Assembly (NCBI RefSeq): GCF_041206865.1
Contig: NZ_JBGEDP010000001.1
Span: 992,001-1,056,000, forward strand
Source: Mycobacterium sp. HUMS_12744610
GTDB taxonomy: Bacteria > Actinomycetota > Actinomycetes > Mycobacteriales > Mycobacteriaceae
Direction of reading: 5' to 3'
Length of the DNA: 64,000 nt
In this document: positions 1-7,680 of the stretch, one piece after another
Position numbering within the stretch: position 1 is the first letter of the stretch
Layout of the letters: each line of letters opens with the position of its first letter
Translations under genes and position numbers: made by a program
Notes under the pieces: model-generated
The model's database searches: none
Told to the model about the DNA's origin: nothing
The model's input: the letters and a program-made list of their open reading frames with translations, nothing else

Positions 1-700
1 GATGTCAAGACCCGGGTGTGTGCCAAGTGATAGGTCGACGGTTCGGCGTGTTCGTTGGTCGCCTGTCTACCGGATGGTCATGAGGCGTTCGGTCGGCCCG
101 GTGCCTGTAGGTGAGGGCGGGGTGGCAGCCGCGGTGTTTCTGTGGGACGGTGCGGCGCTCGATTCGATGCGGCTGCGGCCGGTGCTCATTGCGGCGATCC
201 CCTCTTCGGGTGCGTTTCAGTAGATCTGCATATCAGTACGCGGATCAATGAGGGGTCCTGCACTTGGGCCCAAGGTGAGGCGCGGCACCCCTCGCGCGTC
301 GTCGGCGATGAGTTGCCGGCGGGCGTCTGCTGAGGCCCTGTGTTGGGGACGGTCTAGGTGCACGCGGCGAGGTGTGACTGCTGATCGGACTACGCAGGGA
401 GCGATTTTTGGCCAACAGCGATACTGAATTCTAGGAAGAAAGGTTTCTGCAGATATCGGGCACCAACCGAGTAAGTCTAGTTTGCTGGCACCTTGAAACT
501 CTGATAATCGTAATCAAGTCAGACTCTGGCCTGAATGATTCACGTTGTGCTCGATATCAGTAAGTACGCAGACGCGAATTGGCGCATGTCAGTACACCAG
601 TACATGGTTGTTGAACTGCTGCAATATACGATTGTAGGTGTGGAAGTCAGTGTCTACTGAAACACTGAATTTATGAATATGAATCACTTTGCAAACAAGG
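1..700. other. intergenic stretch, no gene recognised
   Basis: I see no open frame with a convincing ribosome binding site or recognisable protein here. The first 400 bases are GC-rich like the rest of the window, while roughly 420-700 is noticeably richer in A and T, as is common for mycobacterial upstream regions. It may hold remnants of an element lying left of the window. Confidence 0.4.
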
Positions 701-713
701 TAGCCCAATTGGC

Positions 714-743
714 TTGACGCTCACTTTCTGTAGTAGCTAAGCT
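714..743 (+). promoter_or_regulatory. candidate sigma70-type promoter for the secreted protein gene
   Basis: TTGACG at 714-719 is followed after 18 bases by TAAGCT at 738-743. This is a fair match to a -35/-10 pair and lies about 170 bases upstream of the start codon at 915. No experimental support is visible; the assignment rests on motif match and position. Confidence 0.4.
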
Positions 744-787
744 GCATTGCATAGCCAAAGTTCATACAGCTGGTGGCATTGCTATCA

Positions 788-815
788 CCAGTTGTGGGAA
801 TCCAGTTGTGGGAAT
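788..815. repeat. 14-bp perfect tandem duplication in the 5' leader
   Basis: CCAGTTGTGGGAAT occurs twice back to back (788-801 and 802-815), between the candidate promoter and the start codon at 915. It could be a slipped-strand duplication or a regulator half-site pair; nothing else distinguishes these. Confidence 0.6.
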
Positions 816-914
816 GGAGGTGAGCCCCATTACCACCTAAGTGACTGTGCAACGCACGACAAGTGCGCCGATCATAACGCGATCATCTAATGATCCATGA
901 ATTCGGAGGGGAAC

Positions 915-1253
915 ATGACTTGCAAGACACGACGCCGCGGTATCACGATCAAGCTCGGCATGGCCGCAGGTGCAGCTTTGGCCGCCGGGCTCATCCCGAT
1001 AGCCAGCGCGGGCGCTGCCTGGGCGGATGAGCCAGACCCAGGGATCACAGTTGGGGGCGGCGGGTCTGGTGGAGTGTCCACCCCGATCGGTGGGGGCAGG
1101 GCGTCGACCGGCGGGTCCGGTGCTTTCAACGACAATGGCGGCGGCTTCGGTACTGGCACGTCGGGCGGTTTGACCGGTCCGGGCGGCGCTGGGAGCGGCG
1201 CTTCCACCGGCGCGGGCGGTGGTTTCACCCTGCCGGGATTGCCGGGATTTTGA
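915..1253 (+). CDS. small secreted glycine-rich protein
   Basis: About 112 residues. The ATG at 915 is preferred over one 18 bases earlier because GGAGGGG (905-911) sits directly before it. The N-terminus carries Thr-Arg-Arg-Arg followed by a hydrophobic stretch (about residues 12-32) and an Ala-Trp-Ala/Asp junction near residues 35-38 that fits signal peptidase I cleavage. The mature part is almost entirely Gly/Ser/Thr with a short Pro-Gly-Leu-Pro-Gly tail. Secretion is inferred from the leader. I do not recognise a family and suggest no activity; low-complexity mycobacterial cell-envelope proteins look like this. Confidence 0.6.
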   Translation: MTCKTRRRGITIKLGMAAGAALAAGLIPIASAGAAWADEPDPGITVGGGGSGGVSTPIGGGRASTGGSGAFNDNGGGFGTGTSGGLTGPGGAGSGASTGAGGGFTLPGLPGF

Positions 1254-1670
1254 GGTAGGCACCGCAGCGGGAATCGACATTTGACTGGCGTGGCCGCTAG
1301 CCGCGCAGCAACGGATGTCGACATGCGGGGCAAGCGGATGACGCACCCCGAAGCCTCGGGAGAGGACGTTTGCTTGGTGATTGGGACCGGTCGCCCGAGT
1401 CGCGCACATCGTGGCCGGGCGACCGCTCGTCGGCGGGTATGACGGTCGGCTGCCGAACACGCCTGGCGCCTGAAGCGGCCACCCATGATGCCGAGCATGA
1501 AGTGTTGGTGCGCGCGCCCAGTCGCAAAGTTCGTGATTGAGGCGTGACGGGCGGTCCACCACGCAACGCACGATGTCTTGCGGTCACCATCTTCCACCAT
1601 CTTCGAGCCAGCGCCCGTTCACATCCGGCCACCAGGTCGGCAACGGGTCGCGGCGGGCAAGGCGGGCGGT
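1254..1670. other. gap between convergent genes, nothing recognised
   Basis: This is GC-rich sequence between the end of the secreted-protein gene and the end of the minus-strand hypothetical gene. Frames open here lack ribosome binding sites and have Arg/Ala/Pro-rich translations typical of non-coding GC-rich DNA. I see no strong hairpin plus T-run terminator. Confidence 0.4.
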
Positions 1671-1976
1671 TCATCGCGCTGCGCGGCGCACCAGACAGCG
1701 CGGTCGCCTGGCGTTTCTGCCGCGCGCTCGCAACGCCGTGCTGCGCCGCTTCATCGAGGCTGCAGTGCGCTTCATCGCGTCGATGAGGTCCTTGGCCTCG
1801 CCGATCGATTCCAAAATGGCCACCCGAGCTTGGCCGGCCTCCTTAGTCAGTGGTGTGCCCAGGAGCTGCCAGTCCGAGCGCAGCCAGTCGCGCGCCGCGC
1901 TGAGCGCTGATCTCACTTCGTCGATGCAGGCGCGGGCGTTCTCGAATAGTTCGGGACGAGTTGGCAGGTCAGCCAT
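1671..1976 (-). CDS. small helical hypothetical protein
   Basis: 101 residues, not recognised. The ATG at 1976 is preceded by AAAGGA at suitable spacing. Residues 1-70 are a regular helical pattern rich in Glu, Lys, Ala and Leu; the C-terminal 30 residues are Arg-rich and could result from a 3' shift of frame. It lies 60 bases downstream of the next minus-strand gene and could be co-transcribed with it. No signal peptide or membrane segment is visible. Confidence 0.45.
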   Translation of the reverse strand: MADLPTRPELFENARACIDEVRSALSAARDWLRSDWQLLGTPLTKEAGQARVAILESIGEAKDLIDAMKRTAASMKRRSTALRARGRNARRPRCLVRRAAR

Positions 1977-2036
1977 GGGTTGTCCTTTGCGGCGGGTTGT
2001 AGCGGGAAGCCGTGGGAGTGACGGCCGGCGAGGTTT

Positions 2037-2378
2037 TCACCAGCCGGCGTAGGCAAGGGGCAGGTCGGCGATGACTTGTCGGCGTGATTCGTCGAGGCTG
2101 GCAGCAATGTCGCTGAGGCCATTTGCGCCAAGTGATCGCAAGAGTTCGCCGCCGGGCTCAGAGTTGTAAAAGCTCACCATCGCCGCAAGGAACATCGCTT
2201 CGCCCGAGGACAGCCATCCGATAGCTGATCGGATCTCGTCGACCCTCGGCGAGAGATCCCACTTGCTGGTCGCGCTGTCCGGGGAAGTCTGGCCGTCGGC
2301 GAACCATCGGGGACCGGCGATCTCTACACCGCGCTGCCACGCTTGAAAAACGGTCTCATCATAGAAACGTGCTGACAT
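2037..2378 (-). CDS. hypothetical protein
   Basis: 113 residues, not recognised. The start at 2378 is chosen over an in-frame ATG 24 bases upstream because AGGAGGAG lies just before it. The protein is soluble-looking with mixed helices and no signal peptide. The 5' end lies close behind the vapC stop (2399), so vapB, vapC, this gene and the next could form one transcript running right to left. That placement may mean an accessory of the toxin-antitoxin locus or simple read-through. Confidence 0.5.
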   Translation of the reverse strand: MSARFYDETVFQAWQRGVEIAGPRWFADGQTSPDSATSKWDLSPRVDEIRSAIGWLSSGEAMFLAAMVSFYNSEPGGELLRSLGANGLSDIAASLDESRRQVIADLPLAYAGW

Positions 2379-2398
2379 GTGTTCTCCTCCTGAGCCGT

Positions 2399-2806
2399 TC
2401 ATGAGTTTCTTCCAGGTGTGACAATCGTTATCCCGAGGGCACGGGCGGCGTCGCTGAGTCGACTGTCATAGGCGACCATGGCGGTCAATGGTGCTGTGGA
2501 TGCGGCGATTTGAGCGGTGGCCAGGTGTATCGCATCGAGCGAGCGCAGCGCCGGATCGGGGTAGGCGGCCGCGGTGGCGCGGATGACCTGGTCGATTTCG
2601 AACCGATCCAGTCTGGCCAGCACAGAGGGGACAGCAGATAAGCCATTTGGGGCGACTGCGCGGATGGCTCTGGGGAGCTCCACTTCAGCCAAGGCAGATG
2701 TTATCCAACGTGTTTCGGTGCGTTCATCGAGCCAGTCAGCTAGAGCATCAGATTCGACTTCGATCCGGATCAGCTTGACCAGAGCCGAGGTATCCAGGTA
2801 GATCAC
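2399..2806 (-). CDS. vapC: VapC-type PIN-domain toxin
   Basis: 135 residues, the usual size of a VapC ribonuclease. It opens with the hydrophobic strand and Asp of a PIN fold (Tyr-Leu-Asp-Thr-Ser-Ala-Leu-Val-Lys), has an acidic Glu near residue 42 (Ala-Glu-Val-Glu), a central Leu-Asp-Ala-Ile-His-Leu-Ala block and a C-terminal Tyr-Asp-Ser-Arg-Leu, giving the acidic residues expected for metal-dependent RNA cleavage. The family cuts specific RNAs such as tRNA when freed from its antitoxin. It starts 3 bases after the vapB stop, typical of translationally coupled TA pairs. The RNA target cannot be read from sequence. Confidence 0.88.
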   Translation of the reverse strand: MIYLDTSALVKLIRIEVESDALADWLDERTETRWITSALAEVELPRAIRAVAPNGLSAVPSVLARLDRFEIDQVIRATAAAYPDPALRSLDAIHLATAQIAASTAPLTAMVAYDSRLSDAARALGITIVTPGRNS

Positions 2807-2809
2807 CGG

Positions 2810-3082
2810 CTAATACCTTTCCTCGGCGCGCAGACGTTGCAATAGCGCGCCGGCGTCGAGATTGTCGTGCATCGGAACGGTCGGCCGCGGGGCTGGGCCG
2901 GCCAGCGTCGCCGGTTGCACTCTGCCGGCAGTGATCAACGCATCCAGTGGGCCGGCGGTAGCGGGGATTATTCGGGCGATGACTTCCCCGCGCTCAGTAA
3001 GCGTGATCTCTTCGCCACGCTTGACGCGGGCCAAGACCTTTGCCGTCTCTTGGTTGAGCATTCGGAGAGGTACTTCACTCAT
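2810..3082 (-). CDS. vapB: VapB/Phd-type antitoxin
   Basis: 90 residues. The N-terminal half resembles Phd/YefM antitoxins: a short strand, a helix with Asn-Gln-Glu-Thr-Ala-Lys-Val-Leu-Ala-Arg-Val and then Gly-Glu-Glu-Ile-Thr-Leu-Thr-Glu-Arg-Gly with Val-Ile-Ala-Arg-Ile. The C-terminal part is the flexible toxin-binding tail. It would neutralise the adjacent PIN toxin and repress the operon through its DNA-binding N-terminus; a repeated motif just upstream of its start (3091-3113) is a candidate binding site. Confidence 0.85.
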   Translation of the reverse strand: MSEVPLRMLNQETAKVLARVKRGEEITLTERGEVIARIIPATAGPLDALITAGRVQPATLAGPAPRPTVPMHDNLDAGALLQRLRAEERY

Positions 3083-3090
3083 ACCAATAA

Positions 3091-3113
3091 TGTACTACAT
3101 AGTTGTACTACAT
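3091..3113 (-). promoter_or_regulatory. vapBC operator/promoter with duplicated 10-mer
   Basis: TGTACTACAT occurs at 3091-3100 and again at 3104-3113, separated by AGT, only 8 bases upstream of the vapB start at 3082. Repeated motifs overlapping the promoter are the usual target of Phd/VapB autoregulation. The core GTAC is itself palindromic. Confidence 0.55.
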
Positions 3114-3284
3114 GCTATGGTGGCGCAACTGGTTCGGAGCGCCGGCGGCCCATGTCCACACGCCCGCCCCCGAGAATCAACCTATCGACGAAGCCGTTCA
3201 GGAACTCCGCGCCGGCCTCGTCGTCAGGCTCGCGGCCATCGGTGCTCACAAAGGGACCTATCCGTCTCTAGCTGCCTTGTCAGC

Positions 3285-3485
3285 TCAATTCTCACAGGTG
3301 GGGCAGAGATATGCGACGGTCAGCGCGTGGTTATACGGCCGAGCCATTCGCTTGATGCCGGCGGTCTGCGGGCGGTGCCGCTCAGTCAGTGCCGTCGTCC
3401 CGACCATTGGTGGCGCCAGCCACTCGGCCAACCTAGCCTTGACCTGCTCCGCCTGCTCCCGACTGTGGCACATGTCGTTTGCCAT
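3285..3485 (-). pseudogene. fragment of a group II intron reverse transcriptase/maturase
   Basis: The minus-strand translation contains Cys-His-Ser-Arg-Glu-Gln-Ala-Glu-Gln-Val-Lys-Ala-Arg-Leu-Ala-Glu-Trp-Leu-Ala-Pro, which I recognise as the stretch following the YADD catalytic motif in bacterial group II intron maturases. The YADD motif itself and everything else of the maturase are missing, and the sequence after the match (to the stop at 3285) is unrelated. It is a non-functional scrap left by rearrangement next to the IS1081-like element. Identification is from memory of the family. Confidence 0.5.
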
Positions 3486-4342
3486 CTTTCCGAGTGTTAC
3501 GCGGCAGGGGAGAAGGTCAAGTCCAGGGACGTGGTGTACGACGTCGTCGTGTGATTCTTCGACTTGGTGGTTTAGGCGGTCAGTGCCGCCGGGGTGTCCT
3601 CCTGTTCTGTTGATGGCGTGTGGTCGGCGCGGGATTTGCTGAGGACGTCGAGGCCGAGGTAGCGGCGGGATTCGGCCCATTCGTCGTGTTGTTCGGCCAG
3701 CACCGCGCCGACGAGGCGGATTAGGGCGTTGCGGTCGGGGAAGATTCCGACGACGTCGGTGCGCCGGCGGATTTCCTTGTTGAGTCGTTCTTGTGGGTTG
3801 TTGGACCAGATCTGCCGCCAAATTTGTTTGGGGAAGGCGGTGAAGGCGAGCAGGTCGGCGCGGGTGTCTTCGAGGTGGTCGGCGACCTTGGGGAGCTTGT
3901 CGGCCAGTGCGTCGATGATGCGGTCATATTGGGCTGCAACGGAACCGGCGTCAGGTTGATCGAAGACCGAATGCAGTAGTGTGCGTACCCACGGCCACGA
4001 TGATTTCGGAGTGATGGCCATCAGGTTGGTGGCGTAGTGGGTGCGACACCGTTGCCACGATGCCCCAGGCAGGGTGGCGCCGATCGCGGCCACCAGACCG
4101 GCGTGGGCGTCGGAAGTGACCAGACGGACCCCTGATAGGCCGCGGGCGGTCAGCGACCGCAGGAAGGTCAGCCAGCCGGCCCCGTCCTCGGCGGTGGTGA
4201 CGTCGATGCCCAGGATTTCGCGGTAGCCCTCGGCGTTGACCCCGGTGGCGATCAGCGCGTGCACGTTGACCACCCGGCCTGCTTCGCGAACCTTGAGCAC
4301 CAGGGCGTCAGCAGCCATGAACGTGTACGGGCCTGCATCCAG

Positions 4343-5760
4343 GAGCCTGTCACGATTTCTGTGTAAGTCAGAGGTGATTTGACTACGAGTTGTATTCTAG
4401 CACAATGGGATTCGCCCAGGGAATAGTCTGGCGAGTGTGTTGAGCGCCACAGTCCAGTTGTGCGTTCCAGTACCCGAATAGCCTCCTCTCTCGCTGGAGA
4501 TGTTGCGCAGCCCGAGGTACAGCAACTTCATCGCGGCGTCCTTGTCCGTGAAATGACCACGGTTCTTGGTGATCTTGCGCAACTGGAAGTTGATCGACTC
4601 GATCGCATTGGTGGTGTAGACGATCTTGCGCAACTCCACCGGATAGTCCAGGAACGGAACGAATTCCCCCCAGGCGTTGTGCCACACGTCAATTGCACCC
4701 GGATATTGGGCGCCGAATTGCTGGTCGAACTCCTTGAGTGCGAGTTCGGCTCCATCGACGGTCGGCGCACTGTAGATCGCCCGCATCGCGGTGGCGACCT
4801 TCTTGCGGTCCTTATAAGACACGAAGCGCATCGCATTCCTAATGACGTGCACGACGCAGGTCTGCACCACGGTATCGGGATAGATCGAGCGGATCGCATC
4901 AGGCAGACCGGTCAGCCCGTCGCAGCAGGCGATGAGGATGTCGCGCACCCCGCGGTTGCGCAGGTCGATGACGACCTTCTGCCAGAACTTCGCCCCCTCG
5001 GAGTCCTGGATCCAGCAGCCCAAGGCGTGTTTGCGGCCCTCCAGATCCACGCCAATGGCCAAATAGGCGACCTTGGTGGTGATGACCCCGTTGTCGCCGA
5101 TCCGCAGCCGCAGCCCATCGATGTAGAGGATCGGGTAGACCTCATCGAGCGGGCGGGCCTGCCAGGCCTTGATCTCATCGACCACCACCTCGGTGATATT
5201 GGAGATCAACTCCCGCGACACCGACGCCCCATAGACCTCCTGCAGGTGGGCTTCGATATCGCGGGTGGTCATTCCCCGTGAATACAGCGACAACACCACC
5301 GAATTGATGTTGTTGAGCCGGCGGGTCTTCTTCGGCACAATCGCCGGCTCAAACGAGCCGTTGCGATCACGCGGCGCATCGATCTGCACCGGGCCGTTGA
5401 CGGTGGTCACCGTTTTCGGCGTGGTGCCGTTGCGCGAATTTCCCGATCCGCGTCCGGCCGGATCGCCGGCCTCATAACCCAGATGGTGGGTTAGCTCCGC
5501 ATTCAGCGCCCGCTCCAGCACGGCCTTAGTCAGCTGGTTCAGCAAACCGTCCGCGCCGTCGATCGGGGTCCCGGTCTTCACCGCATCCTTAATCAACGAG
5601 TCCAGCGTCTCTTCGGTGAACATCTCGGCCAGCCGCCGCGCCGCGGTCGTCTCCTCAGCCGGCATCTGCATGGTCTTGGTCACAAAACACTCCTTCTGTC
5701 CGCCCAACGGCGGTCCGATGATGGACCACCCCGGACTTACACAGATGGAATGACACGCCC
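4343..5760 (-). mobile_element. 1418-bp IS256-family element, copy 1
   Basis: The ends are imperfect inverted repeats (GAGCCTGTCACGATTTCTG on the left; the right end read inward starts GGGCGTGTCATTCCATCTG). It is flanked by an 8-bp target duplication GCATCCAG (4335-4342 and 5761-5768), inside the IS1081-like transposase. The same element occurs at 28453, 35473 and 36235 with identical length. Comparing the copies by eye, I saw one base unique to this copy (position 5477), silent in a Gly codon. Confidence 0.95.
4397..5683 (-). CDS. IS256-family transposase, copy 1
   Basis: 428 residues from a GTG at 5683, chosen because GAAGGAG lies just upstream; the frame is open further upstream through the inverted repeat but that part is not coding. 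It has the mutator-type layout: an N-terminal DNA-binding half, then Tyr-Ile-Asp-Gly-Leu-Arg-Leu (first Asp), Cys-Cys-Asp-Gly-Leu-Thr-Gly (second Asp), a Cys/His region (Gln-Thr-Cys-Val-Val-His) and the helix with Thr-Asn-Ala-Ile-Glu-Ser (Glu). Full length and apparently functional. Confidence 0.93.
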   Translation of the reverse strand: MTKTMQMPAEETTAARRLAEMFTEETLDSLIKDAVKTGTPIDGADGLLNQLTKAVLERALNAELTHHLGYEAGDPAGRGSGNSRNGTTPKTVTTVNGPVQIDAPRDRNGSFEPAIVPKKTRRLNNINSVVLSLYSRGMTTRDIEAHLQEVYGASVSRELISNITEVVVDEIKAWQARPLDEVYPILYIDGLRLRIGDNGVITTKVAYLAIGVDLEGRKHALGCWIQDSEGAKFWQKVVIDLRNRGVRDILIACCDGLTGLPDAIRSIYPDTVVQTCVVHVIRNAMRFVSYKDRKKVATAMRAIYSAPTVDGAELALKEFDQQFGAQYPGAIDVWHNAWGEFVPFLDYPVELRKIVYTTNAIESINFQLRKITKNRGHFTDKDAAMKLLYLGLRNISSERGGYSGTGTHNWTVALNTLARLFPGRIPLC

Positions 5761-6301
5761 GCATCCAGTGGCCGGGTCCGGAACGCCTCGACCGCGGCGT
5801 CGAGCTCTTTGGCCATCACGCTGACCTGGGACTTCGACAAGCTGGTGATGCCCAGAGTCTCGACGAGTTTGTCCATCCGCCGCGTCGAAACGCCCAGCAG
5901 GTAGCAGGTAGCCACCACCGTGGTCAGGGCCCGCTCGGCGCGTTTGCGCCGTTCCAGCAGCCAGTCCGGGAAGTACGAACCTTGCCTTAGCTTGGGAATC
6001 GCCAGATCCAATGTGCCTGCGCGGGTGTCAAACTCGCGGTGCCGATACCCGTTGCGGGAATTGGTGCGCTCGCTGCTGCGCTGGCCGTAGCCGGCACCGC
6101 ACACCGCGTCGGCTTCGGCGCCCATCAGGGCGTGAATGAAGGCGGCCAACAACTCGCGCAGCACATCAGGGTGCGTGGTGGTGAGTCGTTCGGCCAGCAC
6201 GGCAGACAGGTCGATATCGTGGGCAATGGTCATCGCGTTGATTCCTTTGCTCGAGTGACTTTGGTCGGTCCCTCGAAGAATCACGCGATGACCTTCATTC
6301 A

Positions 6302-6802
6302 TCCGGCTACGACACGCCGGTCATCACCGGCTCGTACACCACTCTGCTGGACGCAACTGGGGAGAACTGGCACCGTGACGAATTGACCACCAAGATAGAG
6401 TTCAACCTACGCCCATCCGCTTACGATCAGAGATCTTCAGGGTCACCAATGTCCGATAAGGCACCGCGGCACAAGCCTGCAGAACGGATGACAGCGGAAC
6501 AGCTCCGCCGAGCAGCCGACGCTTGCCGAGACCTCGACGATCCGACGTTGATGGCGAAGGCTTGGGACGAGCCACCGCCGCCCGATATGCAAGCTTCAAC
6601 AAACACACCGCGTCAATTCGGCCAGCTACAGAATCTCTCAGTTTCCGACACCTTCGATAATCCGCTGCCTGACGTGGAAGTCGCTGCGTGGGAAGCCGAT
6701 TGTCCCCTTAGGTCCCAGACTCCAACGCGGGCGTCCGCCTTACGAAATGCAACGTCGCAATTGTTACTCAATGGCCGGCGCGCCCTTGAACACCCCGGAC
6801 TT
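6302..6802 (+). pseudogene. remnant of an unknown gene between two IS elements
   Basis: A frame is open from the right end of the IS1081-like element to the left end of the IS21-type element. Its start (Ser-Gly-Tyr-Asp-Thr-Pro-Val-Ile-Thr-Gly-Ser-Tyr-Thr) reads like the inside of a real protein, and a later part (Pro-Ala-Glu-Arg-Met-Thr-Ala-Glu-Gln-Leu-Arg-Arg-Ala-Ala) looks like a separate coding piece. There is no credible start at the left edge and no natural stop before the IS. I do not recognise the protein. Confidence 0.3.
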
Positions 6803-6870
6803 GTTGTCAATGGCCAAGTAGAAGTACCCGCTGGTGGCCGGATAAAAGTACCCACCCCGTGCAGTGATTC

Positions 6871-7680
6871 TTAGATTGGTTGGGGGTTCTCCTTCCGGTG
6901 TTGGGCGTCCTTCATTCGGTAGGACTGGCCGTCGGTGATGACGACGGTGGCGTGATGCAGGAGCCGGTCCAAGATGCTGACGGCGGTGGTCTGCTCGGGC
7001 AGGAATCGACCCCACTCTTGGAAGGGCCAGTGCGAGCCGATGGCCAGGGAGCGGCGTTCGTAGGCGCCGGCGACGAGGCGGAACAGCAGCTGGGTGCCGG
7101 TGTCGTCGAGTGGGGCGAAGCCCAGTTCGTCGAGGATGATCAGATCGACACGGAGCAGGGATTCGATGATCTTGCCGACGGTGTTGTCGGCCAAGCCGCG
7201 GTAGAGGGTTTCGACGAGGTCGGCGGCGGTGAAGTACCGGACCTTGTGCCCAGCATGAATCGCAGCGACCCCCAGTCCGATCAGGGTGTGGGACTTGCCG
7301 GTCCCAGCCGGTCCGATGATCGCCAGATTCTGTTGTGTGCGAACCCATTCCAGGCTCGACAGGTAGTCGAACACCTTGGGCTGAATCGACGATGCGGCCA
7401 CGTCGAAGGACTCCAAGGTCTTGGTGACCGGGAACCCGGCAGCCTTGAGCCGGTTGACGACGTTGGAGGCATCCCGTGCCGCCAGTTCGGTCTCGACGAG
7501 GGTCCGTAGCACTTCTTCGGGGGTCCAGCGCTGGGTCTTGGCGGTGATTAGGACTTCGGGGGCGGTGCGCCGGATCGCGGCGAGCTTGAGCCGCCGCAGC
7601 CCGGCGTCGAGATCAGCGGCGAATTGCGGAGTGGACAGTGGTGCAACGGGTTTGGTTGCCTTGGCTGGCGTGCCGTTCAT
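6871..7680 (-). CDS. istB: IstB-like ATPase helper of IS21
   Basis: 269 residues, usual IstB length. It has a Walker A motif Gly-Pro-Ala-Gly-Thr-Gly-Lys-Ser near residue 117, a Walker B Leu-Ile-Ile-Leu-Asp-Glu-Leu-Gly-Phe and an AAA+-type C-terminal part with Gly-Ser-His-Trp-Pro-Phe-Gln-Glu-Trp. IstB assembles on target DNA and stimulates IstA transposition. Its ATG overlaps the istA stop by 4 bases (ATGA), consistent with coupled translation. Confidence 0.93.
   Translation of the reverse strand: MNGTPAKATKPVAPLSTPQFAADLDAGLRRLKLAAIRRTAPEVLITAKTQRWTPEEVLRTLVETELAARDASNVVNRLKAAGFPVTKTLESFDVAASSIQPKVFDYLSSLEWVRTQQNLAIIGPAGTGKSHTLIGLGVAAIHAGHKVRYFTAADLVETLYRGLADNTVGKIIESLLRVDLIILDELGFAPLDDTGTQLLFRLVAGAYERRSLAIGSHWPFQEWGRFLPEQTTAVSILDRLLHHATVVITDGQSYRMKDAQHRKENPQPI

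Larger units (their letters stand above)
3572..6233 (-). pseudogene. IS1081-like transposase, split by IS insertion
   Basis: The N-terminal part (6233 down to 5761, ATG at 6233 with AAAGGA upstream) ends in Arg-Thr-Arg-Pro-Leu-Asp-Ala. The C-terminal part (4342 down to 3572) resumes Gly-Pro-Tyr-Thr-Phe-Met-Ala-Ala-Asp-Ala-Leu. Removing 4343-5760 and one copy of the 8-bp duplication restores one frame of about 410 residues, the normal length for an IS256-family DDE transposase. The first catalytic Asp lies in the region of the join, so neither piece is expected to be active. Confidence 0.88.
3547..6288 (-). mobile_element. IS1081-like element (IS256 family), interrupted
   Basis: Sixteen-base inverted ends are visible at 3547-3562 and 6273-6288 (one mismatch over TCGYGTGATTCTTCGA). 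They enclose a transposase closely resembling IS1081 of the tuberculosis complex. The element is split by a 1418-bp IS at 4343-5760. The flanks at the two outer ends do not match each other, so no target duplication is visible: a maturase scrap lies on the left and an unrelated ORF remnant on the right, which suggests a later rearrangement. Confidence 0.8.

Noticed and set aside
837..1600. Two long minus-strand frames opposite the secreted protein gene
   Set aside because: They are Arg/Pro/Ala-rich mirrors of a Gly-rich coding region, without ribosome binding sites.
3103..3642. A 179-residue plus-strand gene between vapB and the IS
   Set aside because: It starts inside the vapBC operator repeats, lacks a ribosome binding site and runs antisense through the maturase scrap and the IS end.
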